Positions 18,864 to 29,645 of a DNA stretch of 64,000 nucleotides are shown piece after piece; within the stretch, counting starts at the first letter, position 1; the number at the start of each line of letters is the position of its first letter. Below the pieces are notes generated by a model that worked only from the letters and a program-made list of their open reading frames with translations, was not told the origin of the DNA and did no database searches. The stretch comes from Porticoccaceae bacterium LTM1. GTDB taxonomy: Bacteria > Pseudomonadota > Gammaproteobacteria > Pseudomonadales > Porticoccaceae. The position numbers were made by a program, and so were the translations under genes. The stretch spans positions 62,001-126,000 of the forward strand of contig CP127080.1 in assembly GCA_030252795.1 (NCBI GenBank), given 5' to 3'.

Positions 18864-21260
18864 TTAATCATTCAAACTTAAATTAAGATCAGGGGCGACT
18901 TTTTGCAGTTGTGACATCAGCAGGTCGCGTGCGTTGTTCAGTGCCTCTTTGGTGTCGCCCTCAAAACGCAGCGTCAATGCTGGCGAGGTGTTTGAGGCGC
19001 GCACCAGGCCCCAGCTATCGGCAAAGTCGATTCTCAGCCCATCGATCCGGGTGATTTTCGCGTCTGCGAATTCCCCGTTTTCTAATAACTCATCAATCAG
19101 GGCAAACTTTCGCTCTTCCGGAACATCCAGCTTGAGCTCGTCGGTGCTGACGCACTCGGGCAGGGTGCTGATTATTTCGTCCAGGGTTTGTTCTCTCAAC
19201 GAAAGAATTTCAATCAGGCGCGCAGCACTGTAAATGCCATCATCAAAACCAAACCAACGATCCCTGAAAAACATATGGCCGCTGAACTCGCCGCCCAGAG
19301 GTGCATTCAGTTCTGTGATTTTACTGCGCATGTGGGAGTGACCGGTTTTCCACATGACAGGGCGACCGCCATAACTGCCGATAACCGCGCCAAGACGACG
19401 TGTGCACTTTATATCAAACACAATGTCCGCGCCCGGTTGGCGAGTCAGTACATCCCGGGAAAAGATCATCATCAATTCATCCGGCCAGACTATGCGGCCA
19501 GAGCCGGTAACTGCTACCAGACGGTCGCCGTCCCCATCCAGTGCCAGCCCCAGATCGGCCCCCTGATGCTTGACGATATTGATCAAGTCTTGCAGGTTCG
19601 CCGCAATGGAGGTATCTGGCAGGTGGTTGGGGAAATTACCGTCCACATCGCAGTACAGTTCCGTCACATCGCAACCCAGTTGTTGGAGAAGCTGCGGAAT
19701 AATAGGCCCGGCAACGCCATTGGAAGCATCGACCACCACTTTCAGGTCGTGGGCCGGAACGATGTCGTCGGCAATGCGATCAATGTAGCGGTCTACCATA
19801 TCCAGGGTCTGTTTCTGGCCGCCACCGGGTTGTTCCTGATCGGAAATCATGCGTTCTTTCAGCGCATCCATGTCATCGCCACCAAGAGGATGACCGGCAA
19901 TTGTCATTTTGAACCCATTGTACTCTGGCGGGTTGTGGCTGGCAGTTACTGTAACCCCGGAAAAAGTGTCAGGTAGCTCGTTGAGGGTGAAGTTGACCAG
20001 CGGTGTTGGCGCCTGACCCAGAGCAATTACGTCACAACCGCTGGCGAGTATGCCTTTAACCAGCGCATCGAAAAGCTTCGGGCTACTGATGCGGCCATCG
20101 TGTCCGGCGACTATGACGTGGTCTTCTTTTTCCAGTGCCATATGTCCCAGAGCTAAACCAAGCTTTTCGGCAAATGTTTCATCAATCTGATTTTTGTAAA
20201 GACCACGTATGTCGTAGGCCCGAAACACAGAGTGAGGGATCGTATCGTTAGGCCCTTCCTCTGGCAGTTGCAGGTCAAATACCTGCTCGTCTGTGTCGCA
20301 ATCACCAGGCTCCGAGGCTGAGGGGTTGGAAGCTGCTTCACTGATTTTTGCCAAATAAGAGGATGCCGAAGCCAGTTCCAACTCGGCTTGTTCCTGCTCA
20401 TGTTTACGTTGTTTCTCAGCTTCCCGTAATTGATGGTGGTGTTGATACAGTTTGAAAACCCGATAACCGAGCGTCACAAGAAGGCCCAGTAATATGGTTG
20501 TCATCAGATATAGAAGAATTTGTGCGAAAAGCCCCGGCTTGTGCGCGTCCACTGTGGATTGTGGTGGTGTGTACTCAAGCTGCCAGCGCGGGCTGGCGGC
20601 GTTTACCCTGACCGAGGGCGCATTGGCAGCACCATTGCCCAGAGTAAGAAAGAGAGGCGTTCCATTTCTGGCCTGTTGGTAGAGCTTGACCTGGCCCGCA
20701 ACGCTTTTTGCTTTTTGAAGATGATCGGTCAATGCGCTGACGGGAAAGCTGACAAGCAGGCAGCCAGACCGGTCGCCTGCGACTGGTTCAGCCATCAAGA
20801 CGGACCAGTCCTGATTGTGCTTCATGGCTTCCGGCGACACGGTCTCCCCTTCAAATGTGCGGTGTGCCATATCTTTGGCGACAAAGCTCAGTGAATCATC
20901 ATCGATACTTTCCTGATCCACTAATTTGAGGTAGTTAGATCCCGGTAGTAGTTGAGCAAGACTGTGTTCAATTCGAACTCGCTCCTCGGCTTTGGCATTG
21001 AGGGCGGCGGATGCCAGTGACTGGCTGGCCAATTGCTGCAGCTGTTTGCGATGTTGTTGCAGGAATTGATCAATGTCATCAGCAATTTGGCTTGCTTGCA
21101 CAGTAGCGGCACTTTGCACGCCAACGGTTGCCGGTTCAGTAACCAACTTTTGGTAGGTCCATTGGGTTAAAAGCAATAAGCAGAGAAAGCCAACCAATAG
21201 AGCAGCGTTGAGAATGTTCGGTTTGTTATTCGCAAACCGGGCAATAGGCGCTTGAGTCAC
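18864..21260 (-). CDS. algC: Phosphomannomutase/phosphoglucomutase AlgC with membrane-bound N-terminal domain
   Basis: The C-terminal ~460 residues form a phosphohexomutase of the AlgC type, which interconverts mannose or glucose 6- and 1-phosphates for exopolysaccharide and LPS precursors. The phosphoserine loop TASHNP has Ser441; DGDGDRL (metal) and GGEFSGH (sugar) follow, and the phosphate-binding RASNTSPALTLRFEG is near the end. Ahead of it are a membrane helix (about 16-36), an outside domain of about 200 residues rich in Gln and Ala, a second helix (about 246-268) and a coiled-coil linker. So the enzyme seems tied to the membrane with a periplasmic sensor-like part. Long forms of this kind occur in Pseudomonas relatives. 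Confidence 0.93.
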   Translation of the reverse strand: MTQAPIARFANNKPNILNAALLVGFLCLLLLTQWTYQKLVTEPATVGVQSAATVQASQIADDIDQFLQQHRKQLQQLASQSLASAALNAKAEERVRIEHSLAQLLPGSNYLKLVDQESIDDDSLSFVAKDMAHRTFEGETVSPEAMKHNQDWSVLMAEPVAGDRSGCLLVSFPVSALTDHLQKAKSVAGQVKLYQQARNGTPLFLTLGNGAANAPSVRVNAASPRWQLEYTPPQSTVDAHKPGLFAQILLYLMTTILLGLLVTLGYRVFKLYQHHHQLREAEKQRKHEQEQAELELASASSYLAKISEAASNPSASEPGDCDTDEQVFDLQLPEEGPNDTIPHSVFRAYDIRGLYKNQIDETFAEKLGLALGHMALEKEDHVIVAGHDGRISSPKLFDALVKGILASGCDVIALGQAPTPLVNFTLNELPDTFSGVTVTASHNPPEYNGFKMTIAGHPLGGDDMDALKERMISDQEQPGGGQKQTLDMVDRYIDRIADDIVPAHDLKVVVDASNGVAGPIIPQLLQQLGCDVTELYCDVDGNFPNHLPDTSIAANLQDLINIVKHQGADLGLALDGDGDRLVAVTGSGRIVWPDELMMIFSRDVLTRQPGADIVFDIKCTRRLGAVIGSYGGRPVMWKTGHSHMRSKITELNAPLGGEFSGHMFFRDRWFGFDDGIYSAARLIEILSLREQTLDEIISTLPECVSTDELKLDVPEERKFALIDELLENGEFADAKITRIDGLRIDFADSWGLVRASNTSPALTLRFEGDTKEALNNARDLLMSQLQKVAPDLNLSLND

Positions 21261-21284
21261 GTTTTTGAAAGCCTGTTAGTACTT

Positions 21285-22481
21285 TTATTGGGGCATCAGC
21301 TCTGCGATATGGCGAATTAACTCGCGGGCTAATGTCTGTTTATTCATTTTTGGCAGCAGCTGGGAGCCATTGACTCCAACCATCAAAACCTGATTTTCAT
21401 CGCTGTTAAAGCCAATGCTTTCATCGGCTACATTATTGGCAATAACCAGATCCAGTCCTTTACGAGCCAGCTTGTCGCGAGCGTACTGCTCCAGCTGGTT
21501 GGTTTCTGCTGCGAAGCCAACAGTAAATGGGCGGTCTTTCCGTGTGGCAATGCTGGCCACAATGTCCGGATTTTTGATCAGGCGCAGGGTGATTTCATCC
21601 CCGCTTTTCTTGATTTTCTGCCGGGAAACATCGACTGGTCGGTAGTCGGCCACCGCAGCTGTGGCGATAAAAAGGTCCGCACCAACAGCCTCTGCCTGAG
21701 CGGCATCGTACATTTGCTGGGCACTGGTAACGTTAACCACTCGAACCCGATCGGGAGCTGGCAGAGTTACTGGGCCACTGATCAAAATTGTCTCGGCACC
21801 AGCTTCTGCGGCGGCACTGGCAATCGCATAGCCCATTTTTCCGGAGCTGTGGTTACTGATGTAGCGTACCGGATCCATTGCTTCGCGTGTTGGACCGGCG
21901 GTGATCACCACGCGGCGCCCAGCCAGCAAGCCGGTTTCAAATAGTTGTGATGCCATCTCTGTCAATTGGCCAGGCTCCAGCATTCGCCCGGGGCCGATAT
22001 CGCCACAGGCCTGGGAACCTTCCGCGGGGCCGAAAATGTGGATATTGCGCTCAGCCAGTATTTTGAGATTATTTTGCGTTGCCGGATCGCGATACATGGC
22101 TTGGTTCATTGCTGGCGCGACGGCTATTGGTGCAGGGCAGGCCAGACAGAGGGTTGCCAGCAGGTCATCGCCCTGGCCATTGGCGATGCGAGCGATAAAG
22201 TCAGCTGATGCTGGCGCCACCAGCAATAAGTCTCCCCAGCGCGCCAGCTCGATATGCCCCATTGCCGCTTCGGCTTCAGTGTCCAGCAGATCCAGGTGTA
22301 CCTGCTTGCCTGACAGCGCCTGCATGGTGAGCGGGGTAATGAACTCAGTGGCTGCACGGGTCATAACTACTCGCACATCTGCACCAGCGTCCTGTAAGCG
22401 ACGCACCAGATCAGCGCTTTTATAGGCGGCAATACCGCCAGTTACACCCAATAAAACGCGTTTGTTAGCCAGTGAACTCAT
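21285..22481 (-). CDS. coaBC: Bifunctional phosphopantothenoylcysteine decarboxylase/synthase
   Basis: CoaBC (Dfp) carries out two steps of coenzyme A synthesis. The 398-residue product has the flavin-binding CoaC half (GVTGGIAAYKSADLVRRL; PAMNQAMYRDPATQ) and the CoaB half (VVITAGPTREAMDPVRYISN then HSSGKMGYAIA). A 25-residue upstream extension in frame shows no similarity, so ATG 22481 was chosen. It is divergent from radC, as in many gammaproteobacteria; the usual neighbour dut is missing between coaBC and algC. Confidence 0.96.
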   Translation of the reverse strand: MSSLANKRVLLGVTGGIAAYKSADLVRRLQDAGADVRVVMTRAATEFITPLTMQALSGKQVHLDLLDTEAEAAMGHIELARWGDLLLVAPASADFIARIANGQGDDLLATLCLACPAPIAVAPAMNQAMYRDPATQNNLKILAERNIHIFGPAEGSQACGDIGPGRMLEPGQLTEMASQLFETGLLAGRRVVITAGPTREAMDPVRYISNHSSGKMGYAIASAAAEAGAETILISGPVTLPAPDRVRVVNVTSAQQMYDAAQAEAVGADLFIATAAVADYRPVDVSRQKIKKSGDEITLRLIKNPDIVASIATRKDRPFTVGFAAETNQLEQYARDKLARKGLDLVIANNVADESIGFNSDENQVLMVGVNGSQLLPKMNKQTLARELIRHIAELMPQ

Positions 22482-22588
22482 GGAAAACCTGCAAAACCTG
22501 ATATAGGTCGCTAAGATACCTGTTACGTCGCGCTCTGAAAAGACGTGACGTGGCACAGGAAGTGAATAGTTACTGACAAGGAGTGTTT

Positions 22589-23263
22589 ATGAGTATTCGG
22601 GAATGGCCTGAAGGTGAACGTCCGCGTGAGCGAATGATTGAGCTCGGGGCGGGTGCGTTGTCCGATGCCGAGTTGCTGGCAATTTTTTTGCGCACGGGAA
22701 GTCACGGCTTATCAGCGGTAGATCTCGCTCGAGAGTTGCTGACTAATTTTGGTGGGTTGGCGCCACTACTGGAATCTTCACGCGAGCAGTTTTGTGGCCA
22801 TCGCGGGCTGGGAGAGGCCAAGTACACTCAATTGCAGGCGGCGCGCGAGTTGTCCAATCGCCACTTGCAGGAACGTTTGCGCAGGGAAGAAGTGTTTACC
22901 AATCCGGGTGCGGTTGTCTCTTATCTGCGGCTGCGCATGCAAGGATTGCGTCAGGAGGTGTTTGCGGTACTGTTTATGGATAGTCAACACCGCCTGATCA
23001 ATTACGAAGAGTTGTTTCGAGGTACCATTGACGGTGCGGCTGTGTATCCTCGTGAAGTGGTGCGTCGCGCGCTGGAATTAAATGCTGCCGCTCTGATTCT
23101 GGCCCACAATCATCCATCTGGCATTGCGGAGCCAAGCGAAGCAGATGTACAAATAACCGATCGGCTGAAACGGGCGCTGGAGCTGATTGATGTTCGAGTA
23201 CTTGATCATATAATAGTCGGCTCGGGAGAGGTGGTGTCGCTGGCAGAGCGAGGCAGGTTGTAG
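22589..23263 (+). CDS. radC: RadC family JAMM-domain protein
   Basis: A 224-residue RadC protein: an N-terminal helix-hairpin-helix region and a C-terminal JAMM/MPN metalloprotease-like domain with HNHPSG and a downstream Asp. The role in DNA repair or replication is not settled for the family. The ATG at 22589 follows AAGGAG by five bases, better than the GTG at 22583. It is divergent from coaBC and precedes rpmB-rpmG. Confidence 0.94.
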   Translation: MSIREWPEGERPRERMIELGAGALSDAELLAIFLRTGSHGLSAVDLARELLTNFGGLAPLLESSREQFCGHRGLGEAKYTQLQAARELSNRHLQERLRREEVFTNPGAVVSYLRLRMQGLRQEVFAVLFMDSQHRLINYEELFRGTIDGAAVYPREVVRRALELNAAALILAHNHPSGIAEPSEADVQITDRLKRALELIDVRVLDHIIVGSGEVVSLAERGRL

Positions 23264-23303
23264 CGAAATTGGATAAAATTTATACCAAAATTTGCAGAAT
23301 TAT

Positions 23304-23332
23304 TTGCGTGCAGAACTGCTTTCTGGTATAAA
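23304..23332 (+). promoter_or_regulatory. Sigma70-type promoter for rpmB-rpmG
   Basis: TTGCGT at 23304-23309 and TATAAA at 23327-23332 are 17 bases apart, close to the sigma70 consensus. Transcription would start near 23340 and leave a GC-rich leader of about 95 bases, with a small hairpin (GCGGG/CCCGC), before rpmB. Confidence 0.65.
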
Positions 23333-23434
23333 TCGCGCCTCTTTGCGGGCTGGCCCCGCTACTTCCCGTGGTAAATACGGTCAATTTATGTTCATCGCCC
23401 CAGTGGCGAGGTTAAAGGGTATAGAGGCAAAGCC

Positions 23435-23671
23435 ATGTCCAAAGTATGTCAGGTTACCGGCAAGCGTCCGATGACTGGTAACAATGTATCACACGCCAAA
23501 AACCGCACTCGTCGTCGGTTTGAGCCAAACCTGCACACTCACCGTTTTTGGGTGGAAGCAGAGAAGCGTTTCGTGAAACTGCGCGTTTCTACCAAAGGTC
23601 TGCGCACGATCGACAAGAAAGGCATCGAGCAGGTGCTGACTGAAATTCGCGCTCGCGGCGAAAAAGTTTAA
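23435..23671 (+). CDS. rpmB: 50S ribosomal protein L28
   Basis: L28 has 78 residues, the normal length. [20 protein letters not shown], the basic AKNRTRRRF segment and a C-terminal GEKV are diagnostic. It is followed after 38 bases by rpmG, and both probably share the promoter found upstream. Confidence 0.98.
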   Translation: MSKVCQVTGKRPMTGNNVSHAKNRTRRRFEPNLHTHRFWVEAEKRFVKLRVSTKGLRTIDKKGIEQVLTEIRARGEKV

Positions 23672-23709
23672 GCGCCCCGGCGTCACTGAATCGAGAGAGG
23701 AGCTAGCCG

Positions 23710-23877
23710 ATGGCTAAGTCAAATCGTGACAAAATCAAGCTGGTATCCAGTGCTGGTACTGGTCACTACTACACTACTGACAAGAACAAGCGTACTACTC
23801 CAGACAAGCTGGAAATGAAAAAGTACGATCCGGTTGTTCGTCAGCACGTGATGTACAAAGAAGCCAAAATCAAGTAA
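23710..23877 (+). CDS. rpmG: 50S ribosomal protein L33
   Basis: A 55-residue L33 beginning [20 protein letters not shown] and ending YKEAKIK, almost the same as the E. coli protein. It has no cysteine pairs, so it is the zinc-independent form. GAGAGGAG lies a few bases upstream of the ATG. It ends the rpmB-rpmG operon, with a terminator 14 bases after the stop. Confidence 0.98.
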   Translation: MAKSNRDKIKLVSSAGTGHYYTTDKNKRTTPDKLEMKKYDPVVRQHVMYKEAKIK

Positions 23878-23890
23878 TTGATGGCTTCGC

Positions 23891-23918
23891 AAAAAAACCC
23901 GCTTCGGCGGGTTTTTTT
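23891..23918 (+). terminator. Terminator of rpmB-rpmG
   Basis: ACCCGC and GCGGGT pair around a stable TTCG tetraloop, flanked by A7 and T7. This is a textbook intrinsic terminator. Confidence 0.96.
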
Positions 23919-23972
23919 GTGCCTGGAAATTATAGAGCCAGCCAAATCCAGGGTTTCAGTCAGGCAATAAAA

Positions 23973-23993
23973 AAGCCCGCCATTGGCGGGCTT
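23973..23993 (-). terminator. Terminator of the exbD-like gene
   Basis: A nine-base stem (AAGCCCGCC with its complement) around three bases; on the minus strand it is followed by a T-run, 18 bases after the ExbD-like stop codon. Confidence 0.88.
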
Positions 23994-24010
23994 ATGAATC
24001 AGTGAAGCGA

Positions 24011-24424
24011 TTATTTTTCTTTGGTGGTGTTCAGAGCAATGTCGTAAACACCCGCTTCTCGAGCCTGGTCTGCAATCTGGATATAGATCTCAGTGCTGGC
24101 ATGTGGTGATGCCTGAATAATCACCTTGCCTTCTGGATTCTCGGCTTTCATCCGCTCGACGTTGGCGCGAACAGCCCGAGCGTCAATACGACGACTGCCA
24201 ACAAAAATTTCGTCATTGGCAGTAACCCGCAAAGTCAGGTTTTTAAGTTTTGGTTGTTCATCACTTGGTGGTGCTGCCGGCGGGCGATTTACCTCAATGC
24301 CGGATTCCTTCACAAAGGATGCTGTTACGATGAAGAAGATCAGCATAATAAACACGACGTCCAACATGGGCGTCAGGTCAATCTCTGATTCTTCTTCGAC
24401 CTTTCTTCTCTTGCCTAAGGCCAT
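24011..24424 (-). CDS. ExbD/TolR-family proton-channel subunit, without ExbB partner
   Basis: A 137-residue ExbD/TolR protein: a short basic cytoplasmic N-terminus, one membrane helix (about residues 22-40) and a periplasmic domain. The proton-path Asp lies at the start of the helix in DLTPMLDVVFIML. Members work with an ExbB/TolQ partner to power TonB or Tol systems. None is adjacent: the gene has its own terminator and is divergent from mutM. The partner must be elsewhere, or the protein serves a different complex. Confidence 0.9.
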   Translation of the reverse strand: MALGKRRKVEEESEIDLTPMLDVVFIMLIFFIVTASFVKESGIEVNRPPAAPPSDEQPKLKNLTLRVTANDEIFVGSRRIDARAVRANVERMKAENPEGKVIIQASPHASTEIYIQIADQAREAGVYDIALNTTKEK

Positions 24425-24568
24425 AAGGTACCCCTACCTCTAGATGCGTGAGTGATATCGACATCTGACAAAACGCCAGTGTGCACACTCAATAATATTG
24501 TCATGGATGGATCAACTCCTTAGTATGCCAGAGGTATTTATGTTTTGTCACCAATCGTCCTATAAACA

Positions 24569-25384
24569 ATGCCCGAATTACCTGAAGTAGAGACAACCCT
24601 ACGCGGAATAGAGACTTATGTATCCGGTCGTTCTGTAAAGCAGGTTGTAGTGAGGAATTTCAGCCTGCGATGGCCGGTACCTCGAAACATCAATGCCGTT
24701 TTGGCTGGCCAGAAGGTACATAAGCTGTGGCGCCGCGCCAAATATTTACTCTGGCAGTGCGAGTCAGGACATATGCTGCTCCACTTGGGCATGTCCGGCA
24801 GCCTGCGAGTGGTGCCCGTGGGCAGTCCGGCGGGCAAACACGATCACGTTGATATCGAGATGGATAATGGTCAGGCAATTCGCCTTACAGACCCGCGGCG
24901 CTTTGGTGCGCTACTGTGGCTGGAGGGTGATCCTGAACAGCATACGCTGCTGGCGCAACTGGGACCAGAGCCTTTAACGGGTGCTTTTGACGGTGAGAGA
25001 CTCTATCGAATGTCTCGCAATCGAAAAGTCCCGGTTAAAACTTTTATTATGGATAACAAAACAGTGGTAGGGGTTGGCAATATCTACGCCAACGAAGCGC
25101 TGTTTGAAAGCGGCATTGATCCCCGACGTGCAGCAGGTCGAATTTCCAGGGAGCGTTACCTGAGGCTGGCTGACACGATCAAAGAAGTATTGGCTCGCGC
25201 GATTGCCCAGGGAGGAACAACCCTCAAGGACTTTGTCGGCGGTGACGGCAAGCCAGGGTATTTTGCTCAGGAGTTAAAAGTGTACGGGCGGAGCGAGCAG
25301 CCCTGCGTGCATTGCTCAAAACCATTACAGGAAATCAGGATGGGGCAGCGCACCACGGTGTTTTGCAGCCACTGCCAGACCTGA
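24569..25384 (+). CDS. mutM: Formamidopyrimidine-DNA glycosylase
   Basis: MutM (Fpg) removes 8-oxoguanine and other oxidised purines. The catalytic N-terminus [12 protein letters not shown] (Pro2, Glu3) is intact, a catalytic Lys lies in WRRAKYLLW, and the C-terminal zinc finger has two Cys pairs (CVHC and CSHC). The length is 271 residues, as expected. Its TGA touches the stop codon of the convergent coaD with no base between. Confidence 0.97.
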   Translation: MPELPEVETTLRGIETYVSGRSVKQVVVRNFSLRWPVPRNINAVLAGQKVHKLWRRAKYLLWQCESGHMLLHLGMSGSLRVVPVGSPAGKHDHVDIEMDNGQAIRLTDPRRFGALLWLEGDPEQHTLLAQLGPEPLTGAFDGERLYRMSRNRKVPVKTFIMDNKTVVGVGNIYANEALFESGIDPRRAAGRISRERYLRLADTIKEVLARAIAQGGTTLKDFVGGDGKPGYFAQELKVYGRSEQPCVHCSKPLQEIRMGQRTTVFCSHCQT

Positions 25385-26519
<1,135 letters not shown>

Positions 26520-26635
26520 GAAGAACTCCAATAACAGCTGATTGATCACAGATGGTGGCCGTTGCTACTCCAGTCCACCGTAAAGAGGTGTTAGGATACA
26601 CCACTTTGCGCACCTGACCGACTGGCGGCAGGGCG

Positions 26636-27814
26636 ATGATTGCCAAACAGAACTTTCCAATGTCCGATTCTTCACAAAGTAATCCTGAAAATTCCGAGCA
26701 GACTTCCCGCAAAAAAGGTGGGTTGTTTGGTCTTTTTCGTCGCAGCGAGCCGGTGTCGCAACCGGAAGCTGTCACAGAAGCAGAGGTTGTGCAGCAGGAG
26801 CTGCCTGAGCAGCCAGCCGGTGTTGAGACTACGGAGTCGCAAGCCGTTGAGCCAGATATTGTCCAACCGGAAACCACCGAAAAGCCCAAGGCCAGTTTTC
26901 GCGAGCGCATACGCCGCGCCTTGGCGCGTACAGGCTCTGGATTGGGCAATCTGTTTCTGGGTCGCAAGACCATCGACGATGACCTGCTCGACGAACTTGA
27001 AACCCTGCTGTTGATGGCCGATGTCGGCGTAGAGGCCACCAGTGAGATCATCGAGACCCTCACCGAGCGGGTCAAGCGCAGCGAATTGAAAGACAGTGAC
27101 GCCCTGCAAAAAGCCCTTCAGGATCTGCTGCAGGATCTGCTGGTGCCTTGCGAGCAACCGCTGGTGTGCGAAACCGGCAATAACACTCCATATGTTCTTT
27201 TGGTGGTGGGTGTGAACGGTGTCGGTAAAACCACCACTATTGGCAAGCTCGCCAAGCGTCTGCAATCCGAGGGTAAATCGGTGATGCTCGCTGCGGGCGA
27301 TACCTTCCGCGCCGCTGCAGTAGAGCAATTACAGGTTTGGGGGCAGCGCAACAATGTCCCGGTGGTAGCCCAACACACCGGTGCCGACAGCGCCTCGGTT
27401 ATTTTTGACGCCATTCAGTCCGCACAGGCGCGTAATGTCGATGTGATCATTGCCGACACGGCCGGCCGTCTGCACACCAAGAGCAATCTGATGGAAGAGC
27501 TCAAAAAGGTACAGCGAGTCATTCAGAAGCTGGACGGAACTGCGCCCCATGAAGTCCTGCTGGTGCTGGATGCAGGTACTGGCCAAAATGCCCTGTCGCA
27601 GATGCAGCAGTTCCACAATGCAGTCGCAGTTTCCGGTATTGCGTTAACCAAGCTCGATGGTACCGCTAAGGGTGGTATCGCCTTTGCGTTGTGCCGCAAG
27701 TTTGGTGTGCCGATTCGCTTTGTCGGCGTCGGCGAGGGCGTGGACGATTTGCAGCCCTTTGAAGCGAAAGAATTTGTTTCCGCGCTGCTGCGCAGTGATC
27801 GGGACGCCGTTTAA
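26636..27814 (+). CDS. ftsY: Signal recognition particle receptor FtsY
   Basis: FtsY is the SRP receptor GTPase that delivers ribosomes to the membrane. The 392-residue protein has an acidic, Glu/Pro/Gln-rich N-terminal A domain (about 1-85) and the NG domain: GVNGVGKTTTIGKLA, DTFRAAA, DTAGR and TKLDGTAKGG. ATG 26636 follows CAGGG; an ATG at 26660 is also in frame but lacks a ribosome site. It leads ftsY-ftsE-ftsX-rpoH, the standard order. Confidence 0.97.
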   Translation: MIAKQNFPMSDSSQSNPENSEQTSRKKGGLFGLFRRSEPVSQPEAVTEAEVVQQELPEQPAGVETTESQAVEPDIVQPETTEKPKASFRERIRRALARTGSGLGNLFLGRKTIDDDLLDELETLLLMADVGVEATSEIIETLTERVKRSELKDSDALQKALQDLLQDLLVPCEQPLVCETGNNTPYVLLVVGVNGVGKTTTIGKLAKRLQSEGKSVMLAAGDTFRAAAVEQLQVWGQRNNVPVVAQHTGADSASVIFDAIQSAQARNVDVIIADTAGRLHTKSNLMEELKKVQRVIQKLDGTAPHEVLLVLDAGTGQNALSQMQQFHNAVAVSGIALTKLDGTAKGGIAFALCRKFGVPIRFVGVGEGVDDLQPFEAKEFVSALLRSDRDAV

Positions 27815-27861
27815 GAGCCAGGATTCAACGGCAACACCACATAAAAATAACAGGTCAGGAA

Positions 27862-28542
27862 ATGATCAAATTTGATGGAGTCAGCAAGCGATATCCCGGT
27901 GGCAAGGAGGCGTTAAAAGGCGTCTCTTTTCATCTCGAGCCGGGTGAAATGGCGTTCCTTACCGGCCATTCCGGCGCGGGCAAAAGTACCTTGCTGAAAT
28001 TGATCATGGCGATGGAGCAGGCTACCCGTGGCCAGGTGCTGATCAATGGCAAAAACCTCGGTCGCCTGCACCGCAGTCAGGTTCCCTATTATCGTCGTCA
28101 TGTTGGCGTGGTTTTCCAGAATCACCAGCTGCTTTTCGATCGCACCGTGTTTGACAACGTCGCCTTGCCGTTGCAGGTGTCTGGCCATTCTCCGCGGGAT
28201 ATTGCCAAGCGGGTAAGAGCGGTACTGGACGGTGTCGGCCTGCTCGATAAGGAGCGCCAGAACCCCATTGCCCTCTCCGGCGGCGAGCAGCAACGGGTTG
28301 GTATTGCCCGGGCACTGGTTCACAAACCCCGCATTCTGTTGGCGGATGAGCCCACCGGTAACCTCGACCCGCAATTGTCTGCCGACATTATCAATCTGTT
28401 GAAACGCTTCAATGAGGTGGGTGTAACTATGCTGATCGCCACCCACGATATTGCTCTGATTTCACAGATGGGCGAGCGTGAGTTGATTCTGCGCGAAGGT
28501 CAGATGATTCAGGGTGCGGAGCGGGAGAGCAGCTATGAATAG
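27862..28542 (+). CDS. ftsE: Cell division ATP-binding protein FtsE
   Basis: FtsE is the ATPase of the FtsEX complex, which activates septal peptidoglycan hydrolases. The 226 residues include Walker A GHSGAGKSTL, the ABC signature LSGGEQQRV and Walker B ILLADEPTGN. The stop codon overlaps the start of ftsX, so the two are translationally coupled. Confidence 0.97.
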   Translation: MIKFDGVSKRYPGGKEALKGVSFHLEPGEMAFLTGHSGAGKSTLLKLIMAMEQATRGQVLINGKNLGRLHRSQVPYYRRHVGVVFQNHQLLFDRTVFDNVALPLQVSGHSPRDIAKRVRAVLDGVGLLDKERQNPIALSGGEQQRVGIARALVHKPRILLADEPTGNLDPQLSADIINLLKRFNEVGVTMLIATHDIALISQMGERELILREGQMIQGAERESSYE

Positions 28543-29521
28543 TCGAACCGCCACCCGCAAAGAGGTCGCGAGGGGTGCCCGTGAGAGTCGTACAGGTCTT
28601 TTCACTCGCCTGCACAGCTGGTTACATCACCATCGCCAAAGCGCCCTGAATGCATGGAAGAAAATGGTACTCGCGCCGGTTCAGGCACTGATGACGACGC
28701 TGGTAATCGCCATTGCCCTGTCGCTGCCCACAGCGCTTTATGTGGTGGTAGAAAATATTCAGCAGTTCACCTCTGGCATTGAAAGTACCGCTCAAGTCAC
28801 GCTGTACCTAAAGCAGGGTATCAAGCAGGATGCGGTGGATGGACTGATGAAAAAGCTCGATGCACATGAATCGATTTCCCAGGTCACTTTTATATCGGCT
28901 AACCAGGCACTGAGCGAGTTCCAGAATTTGTCGGGTCTCGGTGACAGCCTGCAACTGCTGGAGAGCAATCCACTACCTGCAGTAATTATGGTGCAGCCGA
29001 CCCTTGCGGATAATGCTGCGGTGATCGAAACCCTGGCCGAAGAGTTGCGCCAGTGGGGCGGGATTGACGATGTGCGACTGGACATGAAATGGGTGCAGCG
29101 CTTGCACGCGATTCTGGAAGCCGGTCGCCGACTTGCCGTGGCACTTGCCATAGCCCTTTCATTAGGTGTGTTATTGGTAGTGGGCAATACGATTCGCCTG
29201 GCGGTGCAGAACCGTCGCGATGAAATCGTGGTAGTGAAACTGGTGGGCGGCACCGACGGCTACGTGCGGCGCCCCTTCCTGTACACCGGGCTCTGGTATG
29301 GCGCGGTCGGTGGAGCGTTAGCATGGCTGCTAATCGGAGTCAGTATGCTCTGGCTCAGCGGTGCGGTGTCAAAGTTGAGTGGCCTCTATCAAAGCGGTTT
29401 TTCGTTGAATGGCCCTGGCATGGACGAATTGGGATTACTGCTGTTTGGCGGCGCGCTGCTAGGGCTGCTGGGTTCCTGGTTGGCGGTGGGTCGACATCTG
29501 CGAGAAATGGAACCGGGTTGA
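28535..29521 (+). CDS. ftsX: Cell division permease-like protein FtsX
   Basis: FtsX is the membrane partner of FtsE. The 328-residue protein has a basic cytoplasmic N-terminus, a first membrane helix (about residues 55-75), a periplasmic loop of about 110 residues that contacts hydrolase activators, and three more helices near the C-terminus. The ATG at 28535 overlaps the ftsE stop codon and has GGGAG seven bases upstream; a GTG at 28514 is in frame but lies within ftsE. Confidence 0.96.
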   Translation: MNSRTATRKEVARGARESRTGLFTRLHSWLHHHRQSALNAWKKMVLAPVQALMTTLVIAIALSLPTALYVVVENIQQFTSGIESTAQVTLYLKQGIKQDAVDGLMKKLDAHESISQVTFISANQALSEFQNLSGLGDSLQLLESNPLPAVIMVQPTLADNAAVIETLAEELRQWGGIDDVRLDMKWVQRLHAILEAGRRLAVALAIALSLGVLLVVGNTIRLAVQNRRDEIVVVKLVGGTDGYVRRPFLYTGLWYGAVGGALAWLLIGVSMLWLSGAVSKLSGLYQSGFSLNGPGMDELGLLLFGGALLGLLGSWLAVGRHLREMEPG

Positions 29522-29645
29522 TCCAGACCACTTGCGGTGCTCAATTTGATGGTGAATGAGTGAACTTTTGGGGGTGGTTGCCAACTAACGGTGAGATGGT
29601 ACACTAACTTCCCGTTTTACCTGTATGAGATGGCCTGAGACCCTT

